In this document: piece after piece, positions 25,530 to 34,801 of the stretch
How the letters are laid out: each line of letters starts with the position of its first letter
Numbering within the stretch: position 1 is the first letter of the stretch
NCBI RefSeq assembly: GCF_900094625.1
Contig: NZ_FMAJ01000012.1
Coordinates: forward strand, 62,001-126,000
Direction of reading: 5' to 3'
Length of the DNA stretch: 64,000 bases
DNA from: Rhizobium aethiopicum
Lineage (GTDB): Bacteria; Pseudomonadota; Alphaproteobacteria; Rhizobiales; Rhizobiaceae
The notes under the pieces: generated by a model
What the model was told of the DNA's origin: nothing
Database searches by the model: none
The model's input: only the letters and a program-made list of their open reading frames with translations
Made by a program: the position numbers and the translations under genes

Positions 25530-26318
25530 ATGGATCTCGGCATCAAGGGCAAAAGGGCGCTCGTTCTCGCCTCCTCGCGCGGGCTTGGCCTCGGCATAGC
25601 CACGGCACTCGCTCGCGAAGGCGCAAACGTGCTGCTGTGCGGGCGCAGCGGCGAACAGCTGGAGGCCAATTGCGCGGCGATCAACAGCGAAGGCAATGGC
25701 CGAGCCGACTGGATCTGGGCCGACCTCGCGGACGAGCGCTTCGTCGAGACGGCAACGACGGCGGTGAAGGAGAAGTTCGGCGGCCTCGATATCCTCGTCA
25801 ACAATACCGGCGGCCCGACGCCCGGCACGACGCAGGACATGACGGCCGAAAAGCTCGAAACCTATTTCCTTTCGATGGTCGCCCGGGTCATCACGCTCAC
25901 CAATGCGCTGCTGCCTGATATGAAGGCGCAGGGCTGGGGCCGCATCCTGACGGTCGCCTCATCAGGCGTGATCGAACCGATCTCCAACCTGGCGCTGTCG
26001 AACACGCTACGCCCGGCGCTTGCCGGCTGGAGCAAGACGCTCGCCTCCGAAGTCGGGAGTTTCGGCATCACCACCAACCTGCTGTTGCCGGGCAGCATCC
26101 TGACCGGGCGGCTCGACGACCTCGACGGCGCCGCAGCCAAGCGGACGGGCAAGAGCGTCGAGGAAATCCGCGCCGACAAGGAGGCGCGCATTCCGGTCGG
26201 CCGCTACGGCAGAGTGGATGAATTTGCCGCAACGGCCGCCTTCCTCTGCAGCCAGCCGGCAAGCTACATTACCGGCTCCCTCATACGCTGCGACGGCGGC
26301 GCGGCGCGCTCCGTCTAA
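25530..26318 (+). CDS. SDR-family oxidoreductase
   Basis: The 262-residue protein starts MDLGIKGKRALVLASSRGLG, preceded by GGAGG. It has the short-chain dehydrogenase Rossmann motif (ASSRGLGLG), NNTGG at about residue 90, and the C-terminal SDR shape with ITGSLIRCDGG. In the catalytic stretch Ser lies in VASSG, but the YxxxK motif is not conserved: the expected place reads TLRPALAGWSK, with the Lys kept and the Tyr absent. This 3-oxoacyl-ACP-reductase-like subgroup may use another residue or be inactive; substrate unknown. Confidence 0.82.
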   Translation: MDLGIKGKRALVLASSRGLGLGIATALAREGANVLLCGRSGEQLEANCAAINSEGNGRADWIWADLADERFVETATTAVKEKFGGLDILVNNTGGPTPGTTQDMTAEKLETYFLSMVARVITLTNALLPDMKAQGWGRILTVASSGVIEPISNLALSNTLRPALAGWSKTLASEVGSFGITTNLLLPGSILTGRLDDLDGAAAKRTGKSVEEIRADKEARIPVGRYGRVDEFAATAAFLCSQPASYITGSLIRCDGGAARSV

Positions 26319-26328
26319 GGGATACCGC

Positions 26329-27210
26329 TCAAGCAACACGGGCCGACGCGGCGGCCCAGGTCGCGGCGCTGCGGATCATCTGTTCGACATTGGCCGGATC
26401 GTCGGCAAGTTCAGCGAGTTCGGAAAGCCGATGGAAGCCCGTCATGACTGCGATCCGCCACCGGTCGAGCCTGCGTCCGGTCAGGGTCTCATAGGCCGAG
26501 ATGATGCGTGCGGTCAGATCGGGCGAGATGAAGTTCGAATAGATGAACTCCTGGTGCAACGGACCGAAGCCCGAATCGGCGAAATCGTAAATGCCGTTGA
26601 GCCTGCCCTGCCGATAGTCGAAGGCCATGTTCCAGCCGTGACCGTCGAAGAAGCCGTAGACGTTGCCGTAGGGGTCGGGCGGCAAGGCTTCGAAGTCCGA
26701 GACAACGGCCTCCGCAAAGCCCTTGATATCAGCCGGCAGCTGCGGCAAAGCCTTTGTCCGCACCGCCTCCGGCGATTGCCATGGCTGGATCGCAGAGGCG
26801 CCGGCCGCCCGCATCCGATCGGCATCGAGGGCGTGCAGTTCGGCGTAGAAACGCGCGAGGTCATCCGCGAGGCGCTGACGGTCGCCCTCCCCGAGCGCCT
26901 CGTAATCTTCGGTAATGAGATGTTCGCCCTCGAGCTTGGCGTGGCTGGAGAAGATCGGCGGCCCGTCGTGTATGCGCATGTCGGGAACCGCCATCGACAG
27001 CGACGGCCGAACGATCTCGAGCAAGGCGGCTTCTTTCACAAGCGCTCTTTCGGCGCCGAGATCGCGGGGAAACTTGAAAATCAGCGTGTCGTCGACGTCG
27101 ACCGCCATCGAATCCCAGCCCTTTGCCGCCAGCTTGAAGACGGAGCCCGTCAGTTCGGGAAACACGCTTGTGATTAGAGAGCGAAATTCGCTGGCATCCA
27201 ACTCAGTCAT
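26329..27210 (-). CDS. Aminoglycoside phosphotransferase (APH)-family kinase-like protein
   Basis: The 293-residue protein has an APH/choline kinase fold. A nucleotide-binding N-lobe has Lys47 in LIFKFPRD and Glu60/Glu66 candidates in the following helix. The catalytic loop is FFDGHGWN at 187-194 and the metal-binding Asp is in IYDFADSG (D209). The catalytic loop aligns with HGDLHPGN so that D189, H191 and N194 are kept while the first His is Phe. The substrate is unknown; resistance should not be assumed. The start at 27210 has GAGAAGG upstream. Confidence 0.8.
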   Translation of the reverse strand: MTELDASEFRSLITSVFPELTGSVFKLAAKGWDSMAVDVDDTLIFKFPRDLGAERALVKEAALLEIVRPSLSMAVPDMRIHDGPPIFSSHAKLEGEHLITEDYEALGEGDRQRLADDLARFYAELHALDADRMRAAGASAIQPWQSPEAVRTKALPQLPADIKGFAEAVVSDFEALPPDPYGNVYGFFDGHGWNMAFDYRQGRLNGIYDFADSGFGPLHQEFIYSNFISPDLTARIISAYETLTGRRLDRWRIAVMTGFHRLSELAELADDPANVEQMIRSAATWAAASARVA

Positions 27211-27484
27211 GACGACTTGCCTTCTCTGTTTTTTCGCTCTTCCTTGCGTGCAGGAGAGCGGCATCGGCTTGTCGCGACGGCCGGCGCACAGCCGCCGGAG
27301 CCGCGTCAATCTGCATTGGTCTATATTAGTATAGTTTGAATATTACGGAATATTCATTACAAAGTTTTAAGCCATTATAACCACTTAGTGATCGCGACCG
27401 GGAAATTATGTCTTTTTTGCGCCGCAATAAAGCGGCTCAATCAAAGCATAAATTTCGCAACCTTGTTCCAAGCGCGGTCTCGCC

Positions 27485-28777
27485 ATGAAGAAATTTTGGA
27501 TTACCGTCAGCATTATCGCCGTCGCCGCCATCGGTTTCTGGCAATTCGGCAATCTGGTCCCCTATGCCGAGCGTATTCCCTACCTCTCGAAGATCATCAG
27601 GCAGCCGGCCGGCGGCAATGGCGGCGGACAGCAGGCGCAGGCCGAGGCTGGGGATAGCGGACAGCATCAGGGTGGAGGGCGCAGACGCGGCGGTGGCGGT
27701 CCGACGGTCGTCAAGACCGTTGCGGCCGTGAAGACGACGCTGCCGATGGATGTGACCGCTTCCGGGTGGGCCGATGCCGATGACAATACGACGATCGCCG
27801 CACAGGAACAGGGGCTGATCGTCAGCATCAGTGCGGAGGACGGGGCGACCGTCAAAGCCGGGGACCTGATCGCCAAGCTGGACGACCGAACAGCCAAGGC
27901 GGCGGTCGACAAGGACAATGCGATGATCGTGCGCGACACCGCGACGCTTTCCGAATCCGAGACAGCGCTGGTCCGCGCCCAGGACCTGTTCGACCAGAAG
28001 GCCGGCACCCAGCAAAGCCTCGATCAGGCGAGAGCTGCACGCGACACCGCCGCGGCCACGGTCGACGCGGACAAGGCGACGCTTGCCTCGGACAAGATCA
28101 TTCTCGAGAATACCGACGTTCGTGCTCCTTTCGACGGCCGGCTCGGCGACATCGCCATCAGCAACGGCGCTTTCGTCAATGCCGGCTCGGCGATCGTCAC
28201 CATCGCGAAATACGATCCGATCTATGTGAAATTTCACCTGCAGGAACGTTACCTGCGCGAGCTGAAGAAGGCATTGGCAGCCGGTCCGGTGGAGGTAAGC
28301 ACAGCCCCCAAGTCCGCCAGGGGGCAAGTCCGTCAAGGCGAAATCAGCTTCTACGACAACACGGTCGATACCGCCTCCGGCACGATCCTTGCCAAGGCTA
28401 AATTCGAGAACGCCTCCGGCGCCCTCTGGCCCGGCCAATCGGTCAATATCATCGTGCATTTCAACAACGACGAAAAGCAGGTGGTCGTGCCGACGGTCGC
28501 CGTCAGCCCGGGCCCGGACGGTTTCTTCGCCTTCGTCGCCAAGGACGGCAAATCGCATTTGACGCCGGTTACCGTCGCCCGCGCCAATGGCGGCTTTACA
28601 GCCATCGCATCGGGCCTGTCCGAAGGCGACCACGTGATTGTCGAGGGCCAGGGCCAGCTCAGCGACCAGCAGGGCATCAAGGAGCAGTTCGACGACAAGA
28701 GGCTTGATGTCGCCTCCGCCGAAGAGCCTCGGCAACAGCAGCAATCCGAGACGATCACGGTGGGGGCGCAGCAATGA
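27485..28777 (+). CDS. RND efflux periplasmic adaptor (MdtA-like)
   Basis: The 430-residue membrane fusion protein has an N-terminal signal anchor (about 3-22), a Gly/Gln-rich linker at 40-72 that is longer than usual, and a barrel-sandwich/lipoyl domain split by a coiled-coil hairpin. The lipoyl halves are QGLIVSISAEDGATVKAGDLIAKLD in part and RAPFDGRLGDI-like. The hairpin runs roughly 135-195. The beta-barrel has YVKFHLQERYLREL. It bridges the RND pump to an outer-membrane channel. Its stop overlaps the pump start (ATGA). No TolC-like gene is beside it. Confidence 0.9.
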   Translation: MKKFWITVSIIAVAAIGFWQFGNLVPYAERIPYLSKIIRQPAGGNGGGQQAQAEAGDSGQHQGGGRRRGGGGPTVVKTVAAVKTTLPMDVTASGWADADDNTTIAAQEQGLIVSISAEDGATVKAGDLIAKLDDRTAKAAVDKDNAMIVRDTATLSESETALVRAQDLFDQKAGTQQSLDQARAARDTAAATVDADKATLASDKIILENTDVRAPFDGRLGDIAISNGAFVNAGSAIVTIAKYDPIYVKFHLQERYLRELKKALAAGPVEVSTAPKSARGQVRQGEISFYDNTVDTASGTILAKAKFENASGALWPGQSVNIIVHFNNDEKQVVVPTVAVSPGPDGFFAFVAKDGKSHLTPVTVARANGGFTAIASGLSEGDHVIVEGQGQLSDQQGIKEQFDDKRLDVASAEEPRQQQQSETITVGAQQ

Positions 28778-31700
28778 TCCCGAATTTCTGCATCCAGCGC
28801 CCCGTGGCGACGACGCTGCTTGCCATCGGCGTCATCCTGGCCGGTCTCGCCGGCTACAGGCTCGTGCCGGTCGCGGCACTGCCGCAGGTCGACTTTCCAA
28901 CGATCAACGTTTCGGCGCAATTGAGCGGTGCTTCGCCGCAGACCATGGCGACCTCGGTCGCCACGCCGCTGATCAAGCAGTTCGAAACCATTCCCGGGAT
29001 CAGCGAAATCAGCGCCTCGAGTTCGCTCGGCAACACCAGCATCGTGCTGCAGTTCGACCTCAACCGTGATATCGACGCGGCCGCGGCCGACGTCCAGGCG
29101 GCGATATCGCACGCGACCCGGCAGCTGCCAGACAATCTGACGACGCCACCGAGCTACCGAAAGACCAATCCGGCCGATGCGCCCGTGATGCTGCTCTCCG
29201 TGCAGAGCAACACCATGCCGCGCAGCAAGCTCGACGAGATCGCCGAAGACATCATCTCGCCGTCGCTCTCCACCCTTCCCGGTGTTGCCCAGGTCAGCGT
29301 CTATGGCGCGCAGACCTATGCCGTGCGCGTCGAGGTAGATCCCAACAAGCTGCTCACGCGCGGCATCGGCATCGATACGGTCAACAAGGCCCTTGCTGCG
29401 GCCAACAGCCAGCAGCCTGTGGGCACGTTGCAGAACAATGCCCAGAGCATGACCATCACTGCGAACACGCAGCGCACCAATGCCGAACAATTCCGCTCGC
29501 TGGTCATCGCCAATCCGAACGGCGCGCCGATCCATCTCGGCGATATCGCCGATGTCCAGGACAGCGTCGAGAACCAGTATACCGGCAGCTGGTATGACGG
29601 CCAGCGGGGCATCATCCTCGCCATCCAGCGTCAGCCGGATGCCAACACGGTCGATGTCGTCGATGCGATCAATGCCAAGCTGCCGCAGCTTCACGCCGAA
29701 ATACCGGCCTCGGTCACGACGGTGGTCATGAACGACGCCGCAAAACCCATTCGCGCCGCCATTGCCGATGTGAAGTTCACGCTGCTCCTGACCATCGGCC
29801 TCGTCGTACTCGTCATCTACCTGTTCACCGGCCATGCCACCGCGACGATCATTCCGGGGCTTGCCGTTCCGCTATCGCTGATCTCGACTTTCGGCATGAT
29901 GTATGTGCTCGGATACAGCATCGACAATATCTCGCTCCTGGGGCTGACGCTCGCGGTGGGTCTGGTGGTGGACGACGCGATCGTCATGCTGGAAAACATT
30001 CTGCGCCATGTCGAGGAAGGCATGCCGGTGCGCGAGGCGGCGATCAAGGGCGCCGGCGAAATCAGCTACACCATCATCTCCATGTCGGTTTCGCTGATCG
30101 CGGTCTTCATCCCGATCCTCTTGATGGGCGGCGTCGTCGGCCGCGTGTTCAACGAATTCGGCATGGTGGTCGCCATCGCCATCATCTCCTCGGCCATCGT
30201 TTCGCTGACCGTGACACCGATGCTCGGCTCGCGGCTGTCGAACAATCAAAGCCGCCCGCCGCTCCTCATCCGCCTCTTCGACGCCGGTTTCGAGCGGACG
30301 CTTAACGGGTACGACCGGGCGGTCGGCTGGTGCCTTCGCCATCGTCTGACCATTCTAGGCGTCTTCCTGGGCTCGGTGGCATTGACGGTCTATTTCTTCA
30401 TGACGCTGCCGACGAGTTTCTTCCCGCAGGAGGATATCGGCCGCCTGACGATCAGCACGCAGGCCCGGCAGGACATTTCCTATTCCGCCATGGAGGCGCT
30501 GCAGCAGCAGGCGGCGGCGGCCGTCAAAGCGAACCCGGCGGTCAATCATGTGATGTCGACGATCGGCGGCAATCCGAACAAACCGCAGAACAATGGCTCG
30601 ATGTTCGTCGAACTCAAGGACAAGGAGGAGCGCCCGCCGCTTGATCAGACGCTGCGCGAGCTGCGCACGGCGATCAACAAGATCCCCGGCTTGCAGGCCT
30701 TCGTGACGCCGAATCAGAGCCTGCGTTTCGGCGGCCGCCAGACCGCGAGCCAATATCAGCTGGTGGTGCAGGCGCTCAGCGCCGACCAGACCAACCTCTG
30801 GGCCGGCAAGATCCAGGCAGCGATGCGCAAGGACCGATTGTTCACCGACGTGACCTCGGACGCCCAGAACAACGCGCTGCAGGCCAATATCGTCATCGAT
30901 ACCGAGCGGGCGGCCGCTTTTGGCATCGACAATGATACGCTGCGCACGACGCTGCAGGAGTCCTTCAGCGGATATACCGCGGCGGAGATCCAGTCGACCG
31001 GCGACAGCTACGACGTCATCGTCGAATACGACACCAGCAAGCCGTGGGACGACCAGAAACTGTCTGAGATCCGCGTTGCCTCGTCGAGTGGCAGCCTGGT
31101 GCCGCTGTCAAACTTCGCACATGTTGAGCGCACCACCGGACCGGTCACCATCAACCAGACCGGCCAGCTGGTTTCCACCACCGTTTCCTTCAACCTGCCG
31201 GAAGGCGTCTCGCTCAGCGACGCGACGGCGGCCATCGACCAGATCAAGAAGGAGATCAGCCTGCCGACCGACGTCTTCACCTCCTATGGCGGCACGGCCG
31301 AGATCTTCCAGCAGTCGCAGGGCAATACGCCCTATCTGATCCTGGCGGCGGTGCTGACCATCTATGTTGTGCTCGGCGTGCTCTATGAAAGCTTCATCCA
31401 TCCGCTGACCATTCTGTCCGGCCTGCCGGCGGCGGCATTCGGCGCGCTGCTCGCATTGAAGATCATGGGTTTCGACCTGTCGATCATCGCCCTCATCGGC
31501 CTGTTGATGCTGATCGGCATCGTCAAGAAGAACGCCATCATGATGATCGATGTGGCGGTGGAGACGATGCGAACGAGCGGAGAGAAGGCGACGGCGGCGA
31601 TCCACGAGGCCTGTGTGCGACGCTTTCGGCCGATCATGATGACGACCTTCTGCGCCCTGCTCGGGGCGCTGCCGATAGCGCTCGGCACCGGCGCAAGCTC

Positions 31701-31890
31701 GGAGCTGCGCCAGCCGCTCGGCATCGCCGTCGTCGGCGGCCTCGTTGTCTCGCAGTTGCTCACGCTGTTCATAACGCCCGTCATCTTCGTCGAGATGGAT
31801 CGGTTCGGCAATTTCCTCGGCCGCCTGATCGGCCAGAAGAAGGCCGAGGAGCCGGTGATTGAGGAGGCGCGGGCAATTGCTGCCGAGTGA
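28774..31890 (+). CDS. RND multidrug efflux permease (MdtB/AcrB family)
   Basis: The 1038-residue inner-membrane proton antiporter begins MIPNFCIQRPVATTLLAIG and has 12 helices with two large periplasmic loops. The proton-relay Asp pair lies in LAVGLVVDDAIVMLENI (D400-D401), and helix 10-11 has LIGLLMLIGIVKKNAIMMID. The second-half motif RFRPIMMTTFCALLGALPIA is typical of the HAE1 subfamily. It exports hydrophobic or amphiphilic compounds. It overlaps the adaptor gene by four bases and is followed by an inverted repeat. Confidence 0.95.
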   Translation: MIPNFCIQRPVATTLLAIGVILAGLAGYRLVPVAALPQVDFPTINVSAQLSGASPQTMATSVATPLIKQFETIPGISEISASSSLGNTSIVLQFDLNRDIDAAAADVQAAISHATRQLPDNLTTPPSYRKTNPADAPVMLLSVQSNTMPRSKLDEIAEDIISPSLSTLPGVAQVSVYGAQTYAVRVEVDPNKLLTRGIGIDTVNKALAAANSQQPVGTLQNNAQSMTITANTQRTNAEQFRSLVIANPNGAPIHLGDIADVQDSVENQYTGSWYDGQRGIILAIQRQPDANTVDVVDAINAKLPQLHAEIPASVTTVVMNDAAKPIRAAIADVKFTLLLTIGLVVLVIYLFTGHATATIIPGLAVPLSLISTFGMMYVLGYSIDNISLLGLTLAVGLVVDDAIVMLENILRHVEEGMPVREAAIKGAGEISYTIISMSVSLIAVFIPILLMGGVVGRVFNEFGMVVAIAIISSAIVSLTVTPMLGSRLSNNQSRPPLLIRLFDAGFERTLNGYDRAVGWCLRHRLTILGVFLGSVALTVYFFMTLPTSFFPQEDIGRLTISTQARQDISYSAMEALQQQAAAAVKANPAVNHVMSTIGGNPNKPQNNGSMFVELKDKEERPPLDQTLRELRTAINKIPGLQAFVTPNQSLRFGGRQTASQYQLVVQALSADQTNLWAGKIQAAMRKDRLFTDVTSDAQNNALQANIVIDTERAAAFGIDNDTLRTTLQESFSGYTAAEIQSTGDSYDVIVEYDTSKPWDDQKLSEIRVASSSGSLVPLSNFAHVERTTGPVTINQTGQLVSTTVSFNLPEGVSLSDATAAIDQIKKEISLPTDVFTSYGGTAEIFQQSQGNTPYLILAAVLTIYVVLGVLYESFIHPLTILSGLPAAAFGALLALKIMGFDLSIIALIGLLMLIGIVKKNAIMMIDVAVETMRTSGEKATAAIHEACVRRFRPIMMTTFCALLGALPIALGTGASSELRQPLGIAVVGGLVVSQLLTLFITPVIFVEMDRFGNFLGRLIGQKKAEEPVIEEARAIAAE

Positions 31891-31930
31891 TGACGGTCTG
31901 CTGATCTCGGCATGTCGATTTAACTTGCAT

Positions 31931-31969
31931 GGCGCATGTCTCCTCCCCAAGCGGCAGAAGACATGCGCC
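31931..31969. repeat. Perfect 11-bp inverted repeat after the RND operon
   Basis: Arms GGCGCATGTCT (31931-31941) and AGACATGCGCC (31959-31969) enclose 17 bases. No T run follows, so an ordinary intrinsic terminator is not certain. It could end the RND transcript, protect its 3' end or be a protein site. Confidence 0.6.
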
Positions 31970-32040
31970 TCTGAGCATAGCAGCCTTCAATTCGCTTGAA
32001 TGTGTCATGCCCCTGTGGCATCACCCGCCCTCCAGAATCC

Positions 32041-32075
32041 GGGCGCTCCTGCGCCCCTTGCGGAGCGACGCTCCG
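32041..32075 (+). other. Two small GC hairpins in the leader of the Hsp70-like gene
   Basis: GGGCGC-TCCT-GCGCCC (32041-32056) and CGGAGC-GAC-GCTCCG (32061-32075) follow each other 35 bases before the ATG at 32110. They would form stacked hairpins in the mRNA leader. A thermosensor or transcript-end role is possible; neither is proven by sequence. Confidence 0.4.
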
Positions 32076-32109
32076 TCTCCAATAACAATCGGCATGAAGA
32101 GGTGCGGGC

Positions 32110-33402
32110 ATGGCTCAGGCGCTGGGTTTCGACTTCGGCACGACGAATACGGTTCTCGCCATGGCGGATGGCGGGGCGACGCGCTCGATGACGTTTACAA
32201 GTGCGGCCGGGACGGCCGACAGCATGCGCACCGCCCTTTCCTTCATGAAGGATGGCCAGCTCGGCGCCGCGGCGCTGAAGGTGGAAGCGGGCCATGCCGC
32301 GATCCGCCAGTTTATCGACAATCCCGGCGAATGCCGCTTCCTGCAATCTATCAAGACCTTCGCGGCAAGCGCGCTGTTTCAGGGCACGCTGATCTTCGCA
32401 AAGCGGCATAATTTCGAAGATCTGATGGAGGTCTTCGTGCGGCGCCTGCGAAATTATGCCGGCGACAGCTGGCCTGCCGACGTCAGCCGCATCGTCACCG
32501 GCCGGCCGGTATATTTCGCCGGCGCCAGCCCCGATCCAGCACTCGCAACCGAGCGCTATAACGAGGCGTTGTCGCGTTTCGGTTTTCCCGAAATCCATTA
32601 TGTCTACGAGCCGGTCGCCGCCGCCTTCTATTTCGCACAGAACCTGAAGCGGGATGCGACGGTGCTGGTTGCCGATTTCGGCGGCGGCACGACCGACTAT
32701 TCGCTGATCCGCTTCGAAACCGTCGCCGGCAGGCTGACGGCAACGCCGATCGGCCATTCCGGCGTCGGCGTCGCCGGCGACCATTTCGATTACAGGATGA
32801 TCGACAACATCGTCGCGCCGCTGATCGGCAAAGGCAGCCATTTCAAGAGTTTCGACAAGATTCTCGAAGTGCCGTCGAACTACTATTCCAGCTTCGGCCG
32901 CTGGAACCAGCTGTCGATCTTCAAGACAACGCGCGAATTCGAGGATCTGAAGAAACTGGTGCGCACCAGTCTGGAGCCGGAAAAACTCGAAATCTTCATT
33001 GACCTCATCGACCATGACGAAGGGTACCCGCTCTACCAGGCGGTGTCGGCGACGAAGATGGCGCTTTCGGCCGCGGACGAAGCACCTTTCGATTTCGCGC
33101 CGCTTGGCCGCAGCGGCCATCGCAGCGTTAGGCGCAGCGACTTCGAGGGCTGGATCGCCGAGGATCTTGCCCGCATCGAAGGCGCTCTCGACGAAGTTCT
33201 CGACAAGACAGAGACGAAAGCGGCTGACATCGACAAGGTGTTCCTGACCGGCGGCACCTCCTTCGTGCCGGCCGTGCGCCGCATTTTCACCGAGCGCTTC
33301 GAGCGCGACCGGATCGAAAGCGGCGGTGAACTGCTGTCGATCGCCCATGGTCTGGCGCTGATCGGCGAACGCGACGACATCGCGCAATGGACTGTGCAAT
33401 AA
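32110..33402 (+). CDS. Hsp70-family protein, YegD-like
   Basis: The 430-residue protein is an actin-fold ATPase. Phosphate-1 motif: GFDFGTTNTVLA. Connect/phosphate-2 region: VLVADFGGGTTDYSL. Adenosine motif: VFLTGGTSFVPAVRRIF. It lacks the beta-sandwich substrate-binding domain and lid of DnaK, as in E. coli YegD. The function of the group is unknown; a specialised chaperone is likely. No J-protein gene is nearby. It stands alone between the RND operon and the UDG-like gene. Confidence 0.88.
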   Translation: MAQALGFDFGTTNTVLAMADGGATRSMTFTSAAGTADSMRTALSFMKDGQLGAAALKVEAGHAAIRQFIDNPGECRFLQSIKTFAASALFQGTLIFAKRHNFEDLMEVFVRRLRNYAGDSWPADVSRIVTGRPVYFAGASPDPALATERYNEALSRFGFPEIHYVYEPVAAAFYFAQNLKRDATVLVADFGGGTTDYSLIRFETVAGRLTATPIGHSGVGVAGDHFDYRMIDNIVAPLIGKGSHFKSFDKILEVPSNYYSSFGRWNQLSIFKTTREFEDLKKLVRTSLEPEKLEIFIDLIDHDEGYPLYQAVSATKMALSAADEAPFDFAPLGRSGHRSVRRSDFEGWIAEDLARIEGALDEVLDKTETKAADIDKVFLTGGTSFVPAVRRIFTERFERDRIESGGELLSIAHGLALIGERDDIAQWTVQ

Positions 33403-33470
33403 AGCCGGCAAACGCGGCCAATGTGCCGCCTGCCCTTTCAATGCCACGATCTCTTCGCTAGATTTGCCGC

Positions 33471-34364
33471 ATGATCTCCGCCAACGACCTTTCCCCCGCC
33501 GAGCTTGCAGCGCTTCTGCATTTCCATGCGGATGCCGGCGTGGAATGGCTGCTGGAAGAGGAAGCGGTCGACCGCTTCGCCGAATTCGAGGAAATGAAGG
33601 CGGCACGCCGTCCGGCGGCGCAGGCGCAGCAGGAACGGCCCATTGCTGAGCAACGGCCTTTGCCGGGCGAGCGCCAGACATCGTCTCGTCCGAATGCAGC
33701 GGCGCGTCCGGCCCCGGCCTCCGGCCCGCAACCGGCGATCCCGGACGGCGAGGCCGTGCAGCAGGCGCGTTTCGTCGCCGAAGCCGCGCGGTCGCTGAGC
33801 GAACTCAAGACCGCGATCGAGGCCTTCAACGGCTGCAATCTCAAGCACAGCGCCCGTTCGACGATTTTTGCCGACGGCGACGCCGACAGCGGCATCATGG
33901 TGATCGGCTCGGCGCCGAGCGCCGAAGACGATCGCGAGGGCACGCCATTTTCGGGAAAATCCGGCCAGCTGTTCGACAAGATGCTGGCGGCGATCGGGCT
34001 TAACCGTTCCAGCGTCCTGCTGACGCAAGTCATTCCCTGGCGGCCGCCCGGCAACCGCGCGCCATCGCCGGCCGAAATGGACATCTGCCGGCCCTTCATC
34101 GAGCGGCAAATTGCGCTCGCCGAACCGCAGGCGATTCTGCTGCTCGGCAATTTCGCTGCGCGGTTTTTCTTCGGGGAAAACGATACGATCCACGGCCTGC
34201 GGGGCCGCTGGAGGGAAATTGCCGTCGCCGAGCGCGCCATTCCCACGATCGCCAGCCTGCATCCTCAGGATCTGTTAACCGCACCTGTCAACAAACGGCT
34301 GGCCTGGAATGATTTGCTGGCATTTCAGGCGAAGCTTAAGTCCCTCTCTTTACTCAGAAATTAG
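33471..34364 (+). CDS. Uracil-DNA glycosylase family 4/5-like protein, divergent
   Basis: The 297-residue protein has about 95 poorly ordered N-terminal residues (Pro/Ala/Gln-rich 45-92), then a UDG fold: FNGCNLKHSARSTIFADG, motif 1 IGSAPSAEDDREGTPFSG (from about 145), VIPWRPPGNRAP and a C-terminal LHPQDLL. The family-4 motif 1 is normally GEAPGxxED; here Glu is Ser147 and the last Gly is Ser150. Only two cysteines are seen (C122 and the one in DICRPF), fewer than the four that bind 4Fe-4S in the classic enzyme. It may be a divergent or inactive member; a second, canonical copy probably exists elsewhere. Confidence 0.8.
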   Translation: MISANDLSPAELAALLHFHADAGVEWLLEEEAVDRFAEFEEMKAARRPAAQAQQERPIAEQRPLPGERQTSSRPNAAARPAPASGPQPAIPDGEAVQQARFVAEAARSLSELKTAIEAFNGCNLKHSARSTIFADGDADSGIMVIGSAPSAEDDREGTPFSGKSGQLFDKMLAAIGLNRSSVLLTQVIPWRPPGNRAPSPAEMDICRPFIERQIALAEPQAILLLGNFAARFFFGENDTIHGLRGRWREIAVAERAIPTIASLHPQDLLTAPVNKRLAWNDLLAFQAKLKSLSLLRN

Positions 34365-34382
34365 CCGAAGTAACTATTTTAT

Positions 34383-34415
34383 GAAGCAGCCGTGCAATTT
34401 TTGCACGGCTGCTTC
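34383..34415. terminator. Perfect 15-bp stem-loop after the UDG-like gene
   Basis: Arms at 34383-34397 and 34401-34415 are fully complementary around a TTT loop, 19 bases after the stop codon. No T tract follows on either strand (the right side reads GCGTC), so it is atypical as an intrinsic terminator. Such a stable hairpin should still mark the transcript 3' end or shield it. Confidence 0.65.
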
Positions 34416-34494
34416 GCGTCATGATGCGTTGCGGAATTTATGTTGCGTTGCAATATAGACCTGTGTCTTGGGAGGAATCACAGGAACCAAGGCC

Positions 34495-34686
34495 ATGAAC
34501 AAGCGATTTCGTCCTACCCATTGCGGGTTTGAAACCCTTCGCCTCGCCGGCGACCAAGTTCGTACCACGCAGGGCTACAGCCGTTTTGGTTTTGCCACGA
34601 ACGAGCAGATGATTGCCCGCGGCACCGGTATAAACAGCCGCACGGCGCGCCCGAACGCCATTTTCTCCGATTTCCAGCAATATTGA
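34495..34686 (+). CDS. Small hypothetical protein (63 aa)
   Basis: ATG at 34495 follows AGGAACCAAGG at suitable distance. The product is basic at its start (MNKRFRPTHCGFETLRL) with no membrane segment. I do not recognise it. Support is the ribosome site and an isolated place between terminator-like hairpins. The frame could be chance, so confidence is modest. Confidence 0.4.
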   Translation: MNKRFRPTHCGFETLRLAGDQVRTTQGYSRFGFATNEQMIARGTGINSRTARPNAIFSDFQQY

Positions 34687-34801
34687 GCGGCAGGCGCTGC
34701 AGCACCGCGCCCCTCTTCGAAGGCCAAAGGGCACTGTAATAGTTCGAATTGCTGCATAAAATGTGCAGCCGCCTGCCTTTTTCATGTCAGAGTAACCCAA
34801 C

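Noticed and set aside
23711-25918. Very long open frame opposite the ETF-QO gene
   Set aside because: It is antisense to a gene with complete FAD and 4Fe-4S motifs. The translation is Arg/His/Asp-rich without domains. Long antisense frames are expected in GC-rich codon-biased genes.
26329-27210. Apparent loss of the HGD catalytic motif in the APH-like protein (HGW seen)
   Set aside because: Shifting the alignment by two residues puts D189, H191 and N194 of FFDGHGWN on the Asp, His and Asn of HGDLHPGN. The catalytic residues are therefore kept.
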